Assembly (NCBI RefSeq): GCF_018618475.1
Contig: NZ_JACSMD010000001.1
Span: forward strand, 744,001 to 808,000
Source: Exiguobacterium sp. s122
GTDB lineage: Bacteria > Bacillota > Bacilli > Exiguobacteriales > Exiguobacteriaceae
DNA length: 64,000 nt
Reading direction: 5' to 3'
Shown here: one piece after another, positions 33,359-41,877 of the stretch
Layout: the number at the start of each line of letters is the position of its first letter
Numbering within the stretch: position 1 is the stretch's first letter
Translations under genes and position numbers: made by a program
Notes under the pieces: generated by a model
The model's database searches: none
Told to the model about the DNA's origin: nothing
The model's input: only the letters and a program-made list of their open reading frames with translations

Positions 33359-35386
33359 ATGTGGAAGAAAGTGTTTGGTGTCTTGCAACGGATCGGGAAG
33401 GCACTCATGCTTCCGGTTGCGATCTTACCGGCAGCCGGTCTCTTACTCGCGTTCGGTACCGCGTTCCAAAACCCTGATCTCGTCGCGCTCTTACCTTTCT
33501 TGGCAAACGATTCACTCGTCCTCATCTGGCAGGTCATGACCGATGCCGGGGATATCGTGTTTGCCAATCTCGGATTGCTGTTTGCCGTCGGTGTCGCCAT
33601 CGGGCTAGCCAACGGGGACGGGGTTGCCGGGTTAGCAGCTATCGTCGGGTATTTGATTATGAACAAGGTTATAAGCACATGGAACGGCATCACTGCAGAA
33701 ATCGTTCAAGGGGACCCGCAGTACGCGACTGTTCTCGGAATTCCGACACTCCAAATGGGGGTATTCGGGGGGATTATCGCCGGTCTCGTCGCCGCATTCG
33801 CTTACAACAAATACTTTAATATCAAGTTGCCAGAGTTCTTAGGGTTCTTTGCCGGGAAACGTTTTGTTCCGATTGCGACAGCCGCATTCAGTTTAATTAT
33901 CGGGATTGCGCTCGCCTACATCTGGCCGCCAATCGGGGTCGCAATCAATACGTTCTCACGTACCATCATCGAAGCGAACGTGGCCGTCTCGGCCTTTGTT
34001 TTCGGATTGGTCGAACGGTCCTTGATTCCGTTTGGGCTTCACCACATCTGGTACTCTCCGTTTTGGTTCCAGTTCGGTGAATACACGAACCAAGCCGGGG
34101 ACCTCGTCCAAGGGGACCAGCGGATCTTCTTCGCACAGCTTCGTGATGGCGTTGAATTTACGGCCGGGACGTATATGACCGGGAAATTCCCGTTCATGAT
34201 GTTCGGGTTGCCAGCTGCTTGTCTTGCGATGTATCACACCGTGCCAAAAGAACGCCGTAAGAACGTCGAAGGGCTTTACTTCTCGGCGGCGCTCACGTCG
34301 TTCCTTACAGGGATCACAGAGCCGGTCGAGTTCTCATTCGTCTTCGTTGCGCCACTCTTGTTTGGGATTCATGCCGTGTTCGCCGGTCTATCCTTCATGA
34401 CGATGCACTTGCTCAACGTCAAGATCGGGATGACGTTCTCCGGTGGATTGATTGACTACTTGTTGTTCGGGGTGTTACCGAACCGGACCGCATGGTGGCT
34501 CGTCATACCGGTCGGTCTCGTATTCGCCGTCATTTATTACTTCGGATTCCGTTTCGCGATTCAAAAATTCGACTTGAAGATTCCGGGTCGTGAAGCCGCC
34601 GTCGAAGGGAAAGAAGGGCGTACTGCCGTCGGAGACGATTTACCGCATGAAGTACTTGTCGGTCTCGGCGGTCCAGAAAACATTAAACACCTTGACGCTT
34701 GTATCACACGTCTCCGTGTCACCGTCAATGACGTCAAACAAGTCGATAAAGGGTTGTTGAAAGACCTTGGGGCGGCGGGTGTTCTCGAAGTCGGAGATAA
34801 CATTCAAGCCATCTTCGGACCGAAGTCCGATACGCTCAAGTCTCAAATCGCTTCCATCATTGAAGGTGGAGAATATCGCGGGAAAGAAAAACCGGTCGTC
34901 ACGTCAGGCACATCGAACCCAAAAGAAGAAGGATTCTTAGCGCCGATGTCGGGAACGATTTTGTCGCTTGATGATGTCCCGGATCAAGTCTTCTCTGGGC
35001 GGATGATGGGCGATGGATTTGCGATTGAACCGAGTGATGGAAAAGTCGTTGCACCATTCACCGGCACCGTCACTACCTTCTTCCCGACGAAGCATGCCAT
35101 CGGACTACTTTCAGACGATGGACGCGAGATTTTGATTCACGTCGGTCTAGATACCGTCAACCTGAAGGGTGAGGGCTTCGACGCCAAAGTGAAAGAAGGC
35201 GATCGCGTCAAAGCAGGCGACGTCTTATTAGAAGTCAATCTTGATTTGATTCGAGATAAAGTCCCATCCCTCATCACACCGATCATTCTGACGAACGGTG
35301 ACGGGAAACAGGTCATCGTCTCGTACGGTGAGTCGATTGTCGCTGGAGAAGAACTAGATTTCCAAATCGTGGATCGCATCGAGTAA
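33359..35386 (+). CDS. ptsG: PTS glucose transporter subunit IICBA
   Basis: A 675-residue fused permease. It has IIC (about 1-390), IIB with phospho-cysteine C448, then a linker and a IIA(Glc)-type domain (about 515-665: APMSGTILSLDDVPDQVFSG, KHAIGL, phospho-histidine H594 in LIHVGLDTV). It is a complete glucose PTS unit and could also phosphorylate the IIA-less neighbour. Its own leader has no RAT, only a short AAAGGAGGGA site and a cre-like box, so control differs from the first copy. Tandem duplication is likely, with loss or gain of IIA. Confidence 0.95.
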   Translation: MWKKVFGVLQRIGKALMLPVAILPAAGLLLAFGTAFQNPDLVALLPFLANDSLVLIWQVMTDAGDIVFANLGLLFAVGVAIGLANGDGVAGLAAIVGYLIMNKVISTWNGITAEIVQGDPQYATVLGIPTLQMGVFGGIIAGLVAAFAYNKYFNIKLPEFLGFFAGKRFVPIATAAFSLIIGIALAYIWPPIGVAINTFSRTIIEANVAVSAFVFGLVERSLIPFGLHHIWYSPFWFQFGEYTNQAGDLVQGDQRIFFAQLRDGVEFTAGTYMTGKFPFMMFGLPAACLAMYHTVPKERRKNVEGLYFSAALTSFLTGITEPVEFSFVFVAPLLFGIHAVFAGLSFMTMHLLNVKIGMTFSGGLIDYLLFGVLPNRTAWWLVIPVGLVFAVIYYFGFRFAIQKFDLKIPGREAAVEGKEGRTAVGDDLPHEVLVGLGGPENIKHLDACITRLRVTVNDVKQVDKGLLKDLGAAGVLEVGDNIQAIFGPKSDTLKSQIASIIEGGEYRGKEKPVVTSGTSNPKEEGFLAPMSGTILSLDDVPDQVFSGRMMGDGFAIEPSDGKVVAPFTGTVTTFFPTKHAIGLLSDDGREILIHVGLDTVNLKGEGFDAKVKEGDRVKAGDVLLEVNLDLIRDKVPSLITPIILTNGDGKQVIVSYGESIVAGEELDFQIVDRIE

Positions 35387-35419
35387 CGTGTCTCGCTTTC
35401 TTTTGTAAGCAGGCAAAAC

Positions 35420-35464
35420 AAAAATCAGCTTCGTCTCGACGGGGAGACGAAGCTGATTTTTTAT
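35420..35464. terminator. Bidirectional terminator between ptsG and ptsI
   Basis: A 17-bp stem AAAATCAGCTTCGTCTC and complement, with T-runs on both strands. Confidence 0.95.
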
Positions 35465-35470
35465 AGTCGA

Positions 35471-37189
35471 TTACTTTTTAATGTCGAACTTTTGACTGAG
35501 GAAGTCCACGACTTCTTCTGCCGTGTCCATGTTGAGCACTTCGTTGACGATTGCTTCTGTTTCTGACTTCGTCAAACGTTTCACGAGGCTACGTGCGCGA
35601 AGGACGCTTGAAGCCGACATCGAGAATTCGTCAAGACCAAGTCCGAGAAGGATCGGGATCGCGAGTTCTTCTCCAGCCATCTCGCCACACATACCGACCC
35701 ATTTGCCAGCTTTATGCGCTTCTGTGATGACGTTGTGGAGAAGGTTCAAGATGGCCGGGTTGAACGGTTGGTACAAGTACGAAACTTTCTCGTTCATGCG
35801 GTCCGCTGCCATCGTGTATTGAATCAAGTCGTTCGTGCCGACTGAGAAGAAGTCGACTTCTTTCGCAAACTGCTTCGCCATGACGGCAGTTGACGGAATC
35901 TCAACCATCATTCCTGTCTCGTAGTTGCCGACAGCGATGCCTTCCTCTTTCAACTTCGCTTCCTCTTCGAGAAGGAGTGCTTTCGCGGCACGGAACTCTT
36001 CGAGTGTCGCGATCATCGGGAACATGATGGCGAGGTCGCCGTGAGCCGACGCACGGAGAAGGGCGCGGAGCTGAGTGCGGAACAAGTCCGTCTCTTCGAG
36101 GCAAAGGCGAATCGCGCGATAGCCGAGGAACGGGTTCATTTCTTTCGGCAAGTCGAGGTAAGACAATTCTTTGTCGCCGCCGATATCGAGTGTACGGATG
36201 ACAACTTGTTTGCCTTCCATACCTTCGAGCACTGATTTGTACGCGTTGTACTGTTCTTCTTCTGTCGGGAACGTCTCAGAGTCCATATATAGGAACTCGG
36301 TACGGTAGAGGCCGATCGCGTCTGCTCCGTTTTTGAGTACGCCTTCAAGGTCGTTCGGTGTCCCGATGTTGGCCGCAAGTTTCACTTTATGACCGTCCGC
36401 CGTGACCGACTCTTCGTTGACGAGTTGCTTCAATTCTTCTTTGTATGCTTCGAACGACTCACGTTTTGCAACGTATTCGTTGAGGAGCTCTTCTGAAGGA
36501 TTGACGAACACGTCGCCTTCTGTTCCATCGATGACGACGACATCGCCATTTTTGATTTCTTCAAGTGCCACTTTCGTTCCGACAACAGCCGGGATTTCGA
36601 GTGAGCGTGACATGATTGCCGAGTGAGACGTACGTCCGCCAATGTTCGTTGCGAACCCTTTGACGTACTTACGGTTAAGTTGTGCTGTGTCAGATGGCGT
36701 CAAGTCTTCTGCGATGATGATGACTTCTTCAGAGATTGAAGCCGGTGTCATGAATGTCACGCCGAGGATGTGGGCCATGACGCGTTTTGTGACGTCACGT
36801 ACGTCTGCTGCCCGCTCACGCATGTACTCGTTGTCCATTGATTCAAAGATCATGATCATCGTCTGCGCGACTTCGTCGAGTGCTTTCGCAGCGTTCATGT
36901 GTTCGCTTTCAATTTTCTCGTTCACTTGAGAAACAATCTCTGGATCTTCAACGATGAGCAAGTGTGCCGAGAAGATCTCAGCCTTGTCTTCGCCGAGCTC
37001 ACGGAGTGTGATTTCGCGAATTTCTTCAAGTTCGACTTTCGATTGCGCGATTGCCGCATCGAAGCGAGCCTTTTCAGCTGCTACATCCTCGATTTTGTTC
37101 GTTGGGATGTCGAATGAAGGTGTTTCCATGACGAATGCTTTTGCAACTGCGATTCCTGCAGATGCGCCAATACCTTTAATGTGTGACAT
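35471..37189 (-). CDS. ptsI: PTS enzyme I (phosphoenolpyruvate-protein phosphotransferase)
   Basis: A 572-residue cytosolic enzyme that moves phosphate from PEP to HPr. The active histidine is H189 in [11 protein letters not shown]. The PEP-binding barrel follows ([43 protein letters not shown]). The start is ATG 37189 with AGAGGG; an in-frame TTG 21 nt upstream contains that ribosome site. Usually ptsH precedes ptsI; here there is none in the window, and the 5' leader is long and structured. Confidence 0.96.
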   Translation of the reverse strand: MSHIKGIGASAGIAVAKAFVMETPSFDIPTNKIEDVAAEKARFDAAIAQSKVELEEIREITLRELGEDKAEIFSAHLLIVEDPEIVSQVNEKIESEHMNAAKALDEVAQTMIMIFESMDNEYMRERAADVRDVTKRVMAHILGVTFMTPASISEEVIIIAEDLTPSDTAQLNRKYVKGFATNIGGRTSHSAIMSRSLEIPAVVGTKVALEEIKNGDVVVIDGTEGDVFVNPSEELLNEYVAKRESFEAYKEELKQLVNEESVTADGHKVKLAANIGTPNDLEGVLKNGADAIGLYRTEFLYMDSETFPTEEEQYNAYKSVLEGMEGKQVVIRTLDIGGDKELSYLDLPKEMNPFLGYRAIRLCLEETDLFRTQLRALLRASAHGDLAIMFPMIATLEEFRAAKALLLEEEAKLKEEGIAVGNYETGMMVEIPSTAVMAKQFAKEVDFFSVGTNDLIQYTMAADRMNEKVSYLYQPFNPAILNLLHNVITEAHKAGKWVGMCGEMAGEELAIPILLGLGLDEFSMSASSVLRARSLVKRLTKSETEAIVNEVLNMDTAEEVVDFLSQKFDIKK

Positions 37190-37400
37190 AAGCGTAGTCC
37201 CTCTCTTCAAAGAAATAGTGTGTTTCCGACGTTACCTCGTTAGTTCTTACCCGAAATGAAAAAGGAATTAACGAAAACGCGGAAGATTAGAGTAGCAACG
37301 GTCTGCGACTAGGGGAAGCCTCGACCGAACAAAATGGCCTCACCTCAACTGTGAGGGATGCCGGATTGCGTACTTACCTATCCTATCATAAAATAAAACC
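37190..37400 (-). other. Long, possibly structured 5' leader of ptsI
   Basis: No gene lies in these 210 nt upstream of ptsI. On the minus strand two hairpins are visible: one around 37340-37368 (CCTCA / TGAGG within GGC...GCC arms), and one around 37301-37332 with CGGTC / GACCG ends and inner complementarity. TATGAT near 37385 on the minus strand may be the -10 box. I do not recognise a known riboswitch class. Confidence 0.4.
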
Positions 37401-37519
37401 CCGTCACAACGAGGAGATAGCGCTTGAATTCGAAGATTTCTTGACTCTTGCGCGTACCGTTTTATTATTTTAAAGAAGTTCGTTATGCTAACTATATATA
37501 AAGAAGGGAAGTGGCACAT

Positions 37520-38959
37520 ATGTATCAAGTGAAAGCGCTAGACTGGACCGGATCGTATGAGACGATCGTGGTCGGAATCGGAGCGGCCGATACGATTGAG
37601 GAAGGGCTCGACACGTTGTTCAACGGGCGCGTGAAGTCGCTCATTCAAGCGTCTGATATCTCGACGAAGACTGGAGAAATTTCAATCGTTCCGACGTTTG
37701 AAGGCTCGGTGAAACGCATCCTGTTCGTCGGTCTCGGCCAACGGAACGAGAACACGACGGAACATCTGCGAAAATGGTTCGGGAAAGTCGCGAAAGAAAT
37801 GAAGGCTAGAGCGTTCACCGATGTCGCCATTGCCCTCGAGACGTTCGATGCATCTGGAGAGCTGTTCGCAGAAGCGTATGAGCTGGCCATGTATGAACAT
37901 CCTACATACAAGTCGACTCCGAAATCGAGCGTGCCGGACGTGACGATCACCCTTTGTGGTGACGTCGACGAGGAAGCGGTCCAAAGAGGGGCTGCGCGCG
38001 GTCGTGGGGTGAACGTGGCACGTTCGTTGACGATGATGCCGGCAAATATATTAACAGCCGAAGCGCTCGCGGAGTTTGCGGTCGAATTGGCGGAACGACA
38101 CGGGTTCAAGCATCGGATTCTCGACAAGGAGGAGATGGAAGGGCTCGGGATGGGTGCCTTACTTGCCGTCAACCAAGGCTCGACGTTGCCGCCGAAGTTG
38201 ATTGTGCTCGAGTATAACGGGGCTGGGGAAGACGCGCCGATTGCAATCGTCGGAAAAGGCGTCACGTTTGATACGGGTGGTTATTCGATTAAACCGAAAG
38301 ACGGAATCGTCGGCATGAAAGGTGATATGGGTGGTGCGGCGACGGTACTTGGCTTGTTCGAGACGCTTTCGACGACGAAACCGGCTGTCAACGTCCTTGG
38401 GGTCATCCCGGCGACAGACAATATGATTTCAGGTGACGCGTTTAAACCAGATGACGTCATCACGGCGATGAACGGGAAGACGATTGAAGTGTTGAACACT
38501 GACGCGGAAGGGCGCCTCGTCCTCGCGGATGCGGTGACGTTCGCGAAAACGTATGAGCCACAAGCGATCATTGACGTCGCGACACTGACAGGTGGTGTAC
38601 TCGTCGCGCTCGGCACGGAAGTGACCGGCTGTTTGACGAATGACGACGCGCTATACGGGGCGCTCGAGACGGCGAGCCGAGAAACGAACGAGCTTGTCTG
38701 GCAAATGCCGTACTTTGACGTGTTCATCAATCAAGTCCGGAAGTCGGAAGTGGCGGACTTGAACAACTCACCTGGGCGCTATGGACATATGATCTTTGGT
38801 GGGGCGTTCGTCGGAGAGTTCGTGGGCGATACGCCGTGGCTCCACCTCGATATCGCCGGGACGAGCGAGCGCGCTTCGGCGCATGAGCTCGGACCAAAAG
38901 GGCCGACGGGCGTTATGGTCCGCACACTTTCTACTTTACTCGACGGGTGGAATCGGTGA
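37520..38959 (+). CDS. pepA: Leucyl aminopeptidase (M17 family)
   Basis: A 479-residue cytosolic dizinc aminopeptidase. Metal and catalytic motifs are GKGVTFDTGGYSIKP, MKGDMGGAA and NTDAEGRLVLADA. It removes N-terminal residues from peptides for amino-acid recycling. The start chosen is ATG 37520, behind AAGAAGGGAAGTGG; GTG 37511 is within that site. It is followed without a gap by a small membrane protein gene and a DUF429 gene. Confidence 0.95.
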   Translation: MYQVKALDWTGSYETIVVGIGAADTIEEGLDTLFNGRVKSLIQASDISTKTGEISIVPTFEGSVKRILFVGLGQRNENTTEHLRKWFGKVAKEMKARAFTDVAIALETFDASGELFAEAYELAMYEHPTYKSTPKSSVPDVTITLCGDVDEEAVQRGAARGRGVNVARSLTMMPANILTAEALAEFAVELAERHGFKHRILDKEEMEGLGMGALLAVNQGSTLPPKLIVLEYNGAGEDAPIAIVGKGVTFDTGGYSIKPKDGIVGMKGDMGGAATVLGLFETLSTTKPAVNVLGVIPATDNMISGDAFKPDDVITAMNGKTIEVLNTDAEGRLVLADAVTFAKTYEPQAIIDVATLTGGVLVALGTEVTGCLTNDDALYGALETASRETNELVWQMPYFDVFINQVRKSEVADLNNSPGRYGHMIFGGAFVGEFVGDTPWLHLDIAGTSERASAHELGPKGPTGVMVRTLSTLLDGWNR

Positions 38960-39114
38960 AACTAGGATTGGGATTGGTCGGTCTTGCCGCTCTGACCGGA
39001 TTCGGTTATACGGCTTGGCCTTCCCAATGGCTTTTAGGCATCACCGTGTTTTGTGCGGTGTTCGGAATATTGGTTTTCATGCAGGAGGTACGCCGTGGTA
39101 GGAGTAGGAATTGA
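38956..39114 (+). CDS. Small two-segment membrane protein (52 residues)
   Basis: GTG at 38956 overlaps the pepA stop (GTGA), and the frame runs to TGA 39112-39114. The protein MKLGLGLVGLAALTGFGY... has two hydrophobic stretches (about 2-16 and 23-42) and a basic tail QEVRRGRSRN, so inside-positive topology is sensible. It overlaps the DUF429 start by 20 nt. The ribosome site is weak, so coupling to pepA would be needed. The family is unknown. Confidence 0.5.
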   Translation: MKLGLGLVGLAALTGFGYTAWPSQWLLGITVFCAVFGILVFMQEVRRGRSRN

Positions 39115-39754
39115 TGGGGCACGCGGGAGCTGGGTACGCATCACGTACGATAGCATCTCGCTTTGTCTAACCATCTCAGAACAGTTAGAAGATTTAATGA
39201 TTGATGGGGCCGTCCATTTTATCGATATGCCGAAAACGTTAGGGACGGTCGCGCAACCGAATCGGGCGTGTGACGCATACATGCGCTCTGAATTGACGAA
39301 ACGAAAGTCGTCCATCTTTACGCCGCCGATTCAAGAAGTGTTAGAGGAAGAGACGTATGACGCGGCGAACGCGTTGAGCCGAGAACTGGTCAGTAAAGGA
39401 ATCAGCAAGCAGGCGTGGAAACTCGCGCCCCGCATTCGTGAGTTTCAAAAACTCGACCGCGATGACGTATATGAGTCGCATCCAGAAGTGTGCTTTGCCG
39501 TCATGACCGGGCAAGAGGCACAGTTCAGTAAAAAGACGGAGGCTGGGGAAGCGGAGCGAATCGAGCTATTGCGTCGCTATTCAAACAGTTCCCCTTGGAA
39601 ATGGAAGATGTCGAACGTACAGGTCGATGACATTATCGATGCCTGTATCCTCGCCGTCGCCGCCTATGAGGCCGGCACGACAGGTCTTACGACCGTTCCA
39701 GATCGAACTGAAAATGAGCCGTATGTAGCGGTGCCTACAAAGAGAGAGCGATGA
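39095..39754 (+). CDS. DUF429 family protein
   Basis: A 219-residue protein of the DUF429 family, with the opening VGVGIDGARGSWV, IDMPKTLG, RACDAYMR, SIFTPPIQEV, SHPEVCF and DDIIDACILAVAA. The fold is related to RNase H, and a nuclease role is often guessed but not proven. The GTG start at 39095 follows AGGAGG by 6 nt. It is part of the pepA transcript. Confidence 0.85.
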   Translation: MVGVGIDGARGSWVRITYDSISLCLTISEQLEDLMIDGAVHFIDMPKTLGTVAQPNRACDAYMRSELTKRKSSIFTPPIQEVLEEETYDAANALSRELVSKGISKQAWKLAPRIREFQKLDRDDVYESHPEVCFAVMTGQEAQFSKKTEAGEAERIELLRRYSNSSPWKWKMSNVQVDDIIDACILAVAAYEAGTTGLTTVPDRTENEPYVAVPTKRER

Positions 39755-39770
39755 CGCGTCATCGCTCTTT
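39739..39770. terminator. Bidirectional terminator between the DUF429 and AI-2E genes
   Basis: A palindromic run AGAGCGATGACGCGTCATCGCTCT with A and T flanks on the two sides. Confidence 0.88.
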
Positions 39771-40889
39771 TGGTATGGGCGCAGGGCCGATAATGAAGCG
39801 CCAGATGTAATGGAACACCTGGGCGTTGTACAGTGCCTTCAATAAGACGGCGAGCACAGGTCCTAGAATAAAGCCGAGGACGCCGAACAACTTCAGTCCG
39901 ACGAAAATCGAGACGAGGGCCGCGAGGGGATTTAATCCGATATGCGAGCCGACAATTTTCGGTTCGGCCAAGTTGCGTTGCACGATCACAATCAAATACA
40001 GGACGAGCACGCCGATGGCGATGAACCAATCACCCGTGATGGCGGCATAGGCTGCCCAAGGGATTAAAAGCGTACCGACCCCAAGGTAAGGCAACAAGTC
40101 GAAGAAGGCAGCGAGGAGTGCGAACGAGAGCGGGTTATCGACCCGAAGGATGAACATGCCGACAAGGACGATGGCGAACGTGATGGAGATGAGGGTCACT
40201 TGGGCCCGGGCGTATCCGAATAAGGCAAAACGTAGATTGAGCATGACGGCCTCAAATTCTTTGAAGCCTTTCCGTTCATTCAAGCGTTCGATTTGACGCA
40301 TGTAAGTTGGCCAATCTTTCGTGATGAAGAACCAGGCGAGCACGATGACGATGAAAAGCAACAAGACGAGCGGTAAAGCGCTCAGTAATCCTTGGAGCAT
40401 ACTTGCGATGCCGCGAGACAAAACCCCGATTGCCGCACCGAGCTGGACGCCGAGTTCCGTGATTCCACCTTCGATTGAAGTCGTCTGGCTCGGGTTGAGC
40501 TGTTCGAGGCTGTCGTATGCGTCATTGACGAGCGGGGCGATGCGTTCATTGAACACACGCTGAGCGAAGGTCGTGAACGTCTCGATTTGACCAGGAAGTT
40601 TTTCCGCAGCGATCGTGGCGTAGCGAATCAATTGAGAAATGACGATCACGATCATCCCGGTCACAATTCCGATGACGATGAATAGCGAAGCGAGTGTCCC
40701 GAGGGCGCGCGGTAGATTCACCTTTCGTTCGAACCAATTGACGAGCGGCACGGTCAACAAGGACAACAAGAAGGCAAGGACGAAAGGATAGGTGTACTGA
40801 AATAGGATGCCGAGTACCCAAATGACGGCGAAGGTACCAAGTATGACGAGGATAAGCCGAACAAGTTGCCAAAGTTTTGCGGATGACAT
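39759..40889 (-). CDS. AI-2E family transporter
   Basis: A 376-residue membrane protein with about eight hydrophobic segments. It has the family segments FLLSLLTVPLVNWFERK, FFDLLPYLGVGTLLIPWA and VGSHIGLNPLAALVSIFVG. Members export diverse small molecules (the B. subtilis relatives include YtvI), so a quorum-sensing role should not be assumed. The start is ATG 40889 with AAAGGGG; the longer frame runs into the opposite gene's promoter. Confidence 0.87.
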   Translation of the reverse strand: MSSAKLWQLVRLILVILGTFAVIWVLGILFQYTYPFVLAFLLSLLTVPLVNWFERKVNLPRALGTLASLFIVIGIVTGMIVIVISQLIRYATIAAEKLPGQIETFTTFAQRVFNERIAPLVNDAYDSLEQLNPSQTTSIEGGITELGVQLGAAIGVLSRGIASMLQGLLSALPLVLLLFIVIVLAWFFITKDWPTYMRQIERLNERKGFKEFEAVMLNLRFALFGYARAQVTLISITFAIVLVGMFILRVDNPLSFALLAAFFDLLPYLGVGTLLIPWAAYAAITGDWFIAIGVLVLYLIVIVQRNLAEPKIVGSHIGLNPLAALVSIFVGLKLFGVLGFILGPVLAVLLKALYNAQVFHYIWRFIIGPAPIPKER

Positions 40890-40973
40890 GAGGCGTTGCC
40901 CCTTTCCGTACAATTCGATTGAGCATAGTATACCATGGGGCCGGTTAATAGAGCAGAAGGATAGGTGAAGGAA

Positions 40974-41693
40974 ATGAGAGAAATTCAACAACAAGTCGAT
41001 CAGATGATCATTCATTTAGGTGGCTATTGGCGACCGCTGTCGGGCCTGGCTCGATTGTTAGAAGAGGTGGGGGAAGTCGGTGCGGCGCTCTATGAAGACG
41101 ATCGTACGGCGCTCGTCGAAGAGCTTTTAGACGTATTCGTCATCTCGACGTGTTTGGCCAACCAGTATGCGATCGCACTCGAGGCGCCAACGAGTCACGA
41201 TTGTGACGTTCCGGTCCATGTGACGTATTACGCACTCGTTCGCGAATCTGGGGAAGTCGCCCGCATCTTAAACGCCTACGAGGGCGACAAGAAGTTGAAA
41301 GCGACGGCGACGCCGGGATCGCTCCAAATGCATCTTCAAGGCGTACAACAGGCGGTCTTCTCGATTGCGGGAACAATCGGACTCGACGTAAATGCTTCCA
41401 TCGGGGCGCTCGTCGAAGCAAAATCGTCCCGGGACTTTGGTCGGTTCGATCACACCCCGGATCCGATCACGGAAAATTCAGTCCGTACGTACCCGCGACG
41501 AGTCGAAGGGCGATACTGGGGTGGAATTGAGGCTAAAGAAAACGAAACGTTCGACCGATATATTGAACGAGAATATAATTTACGTCGCTTTTTAAAGATT
41601 GCTTCTGTCGAGGGACTCGACGGGTTCGTCCTTTGTCCGCCAATATCAGGGTGGAACTTGTCGACGATTAAACAGGAGCTTTCGAATGTATAG
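40974..41693 (+). CDS. MazG-like protein with a tandem second (degenerate) repeat
   Basis: A 239-residue protein. The N-terminal unit shows the MazG pyrophosphohydrolase signature EExxE...ExxD: E30, E31, E34, E50, D53 (LLEEVGEVGAAL, VEELLDVF). A second unit, about 82-150, repeats the layout (LVRESGEVARIL, then LQGVQQAVFSIAGTIGLDV) but lacks most acidic ligands. The C-terminal 80 residues are unrecognised. Likely role: hydrolysis of nucleoside triphosphates or house-cleaning; the substrate is unknown. The start is ATG 40974 after AGGTG; GTG 40965 is the alternative. Confidence 0.75.
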   Translation: MREIQQQVDQMIIHLGGYWRPLSGLARLLEEVGEVGAALYEDDRTALVEELLDVFVISTCLANQYAIALEAPTSHDCDVPVHVTYYALVRESGEVARILNAYEGDKKLKATATPGSLQMHLQGVQQAVFSIAGTIGLDVNASIGALVEAKSSRDFGRFDHTPDPITENSVRTYPRRVEGRYWGGIEAKENETFDRYIEREYNLRRFLKIASVEGLDGFVLCPPISGWNLSTIKQELSNV

Positions 41694-41877
41694 GTGACGG
41701 AAGAAAAATATGGAAATGGGAATTACATCATCATTCGACAAAGTAACTAAAAACTATTCCCCTTTTTATCAAAAATATTCATCTTTTTTTCAAATACTTA
41801 CTTTTTTTTAAAAAGCATTATGCTAATATGAAGTTGTTGTTAGTAGTAAGTAGCGCGAGAGGAAAGGAATATTTTGA

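Noticed and set aside
39759-40889. AI-2 quorum-sensing exporter
   Set aside because: The AI-2E name covers many unrelated exporters, and no luxS or lsr genes are nearby.
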